Below are positions 63,480 to 64,000 of a stretch of 64,000 bases of DNA, piece after piece (positions within the stretch are counted from its first letter, which is position 1; each line of letters opens with the position of its first letter). The DNA comes from Bacteroidetes bacterium ADurb.Bin037 (GTDB lineage Bacteria > Bacteroidota > Bacteroidia > Bacteroidales > UBA932). The DNA lies in NCBI GenBank assembly GCA_002071175.1, contig MWER01000005.1, positions 1-64,000 of the forward strand. Direction: 5' to 3'. The translations under genes were made by a program, and so were the position numbers. The notes under the pieces were generated by a model. That model was not told the DNA's origin. It did not search any database and saw nothing but the letters and a program-made list of their open reading frames with translations.

Positions 63480-64000
63480 ATGTCATTAATAGCACTGTCC
63501 GGAGTCGATATTGTCAAGGACTCCAACCTGATCCTTGAAGGAGTCGATCTGTCACTTGATAAAGGAGATTTCGCTTATATTGTGGGCCGTGTGGGTACGG
63601 GAAAAACATCTCTTGTCAAAACACTTATAGGGGAATTCCCGGTAAAAAAGGGAGATGCCAAGGTGGCCGGATTTGATCTTATCAAACTAAAAAAAAGACA
63701 AATACCTTACCTGAGAAGGAAGATAGGTGTTGTTTTCCAGGATTTTCAATTACTGCAGGACCGCTCAGCCTATGACAACCTTGAATTTGTGCTCCGGTCA
63801 ACGGGATGGAAGAACAAGAAAGAAATCCGGCAGCGCATTGACATGGCATTGGACAGTGTAGGTATGCTTTACAAAAAAAATAAATTGCCTTATCAGCTCT
63901 CAGGCGGAGAGCAACAACGAGTTGCCATAGCCCGTGCCATATTGAACGACCCCCAGATCATACTTGCCGATGAACCTACCGGGAATCTGGACAGCGATAC
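63480..64000 (+). CDS. ftsE: cell division ATP-binding protein FtsE (3' end outside window)
   Basis: The first 173 residues are visible and the frame is open to the window edge. Walker A is [14 protein letters not shown] near residue 37. The Q-loop is [18 protein letters not shown], the signature [16 protein letters not shown] and Walker [15 protein letters not shown]. The Q-loop and DRSAYDN are typical of FtsE, which with FtsX controls peptidoglycan hydrolases at the septum. A MacB-type exporter ATPase is an alternative that the missing 3' sequence and the next gene would settle. Confidence 0.85.
   Translation, partial: MSLIALSGVDIVKDSNLILEGVDLSLDKGDFAYIVGRVGTGKTSLVKTLIGEFPVKKGDAKVAGFDLIKLKKRQIPYLRRKIGVVFQDFQLLQDRSAYDNLEFVLRSTGWKNKKEIRQRIDMALDSVGMLYKKNKLPYQLSGGEQQRVAIARAILNDPQIILADEPTGNLDSD

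Overview
The window comes from a bacterium of the order Bacteroidales (Bacteroidetes), probably a strictly anaerobic fermenter. The left edge holds the 5' two thirds of a 16S rRNA gene. Most recognisable promoters are of the Bacteroidetes type (-33 TTTG, about 19 bp spacer, -7 TAnnTTTG). The primary sigma factor is the short 286-residue Bacteroidetes form. A V-type rather than F-type ATPase operon, a sodium-pumping methylmalonyl-CoA decarboxylase, the [FeFe]-hydrogenase maturase HydF and rubrerythrin all point to anaerobic energy metabolism. Family and genus cannot be fixed by eye.

Layout. 1-1250: 16S rRNA (minus strand) with its leader and promoter. 1.2-4.3 kb: glycosyltransferase, dihydroorotase and a DMT exporter on plus. 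4.2-14.0 kb: a minus-strand block of degP, a terminator, rpoD, an alanine symporter, argS, an acidic small protein, a ClC channel and tex. 14.1-25.5 kb: dapF and trmD on plus, then minus-strand groups DUF349-yidC-yggS and lysA-yrdC-ffh-folD-Fe-S membrane protein. 25.5-31.1 kb: a deoxyhypusine-synthase-like gene on plus, facing recF-DUF721-pdxB-DUF4301 and two tiny membrane-protein genes on minus. 31.1-34.4 kb: a TPR protein and YebC on plus, facing an LtaS-like phosphoglycerol transferase. 34.5-48.9 kb: a long plus-strand run of methylmalonyl-CoA epimerase, the sodium-pumping decarboxylase (carboxyltransferase, lamin-tail/gamma fusion, biotin carrier, beta), V-ATPase E-DUF2764-A-B-D-I-K, a phosphohexomutase, L31 and MnmD. 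48.8-52.1 kb: SGNH hydrolase, HydF, rubrerythrin, tRNA-Arg(CCT), L32 and YceD on minus. 52.1-57.6 kb: guaA, a macrodomain/DNA-glycosylase pair, and a cassette of two ATP-grasp ligases with a GNAT. 57.5-63.4 kb: DoxX, patatin, and an operon of ABC ATPase, permease, GntR regulator and outer-membrane receptor with a visible operator. From 63.48 kb a FtsE gene runs off the right edge.

How the parts fit. The decarboxylase should export Na+ while converting methylmalonyl-CoA to propionyl-CoA. The V-ATPase rotor subunit next to it carries the Na+-coordinating residues known from Enterococcus hirae NtpK, so the two clusters probably share one sodium circuit. Most other genes are housekeeping (translation, secretion, cell wall, nucleotide and cofactor synthesis).

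The least explained region is 26.6-27.2 kb. There a consensus promoter, two hydrophobic genes of 43 and 50 codons, a tandem repeat capable of forming hairpins, a 16-bp palindrome and a terminator form a compact unit that I cannot assign to any known family. No mobile elements, CRISPR arrays or prophage genes were seen.
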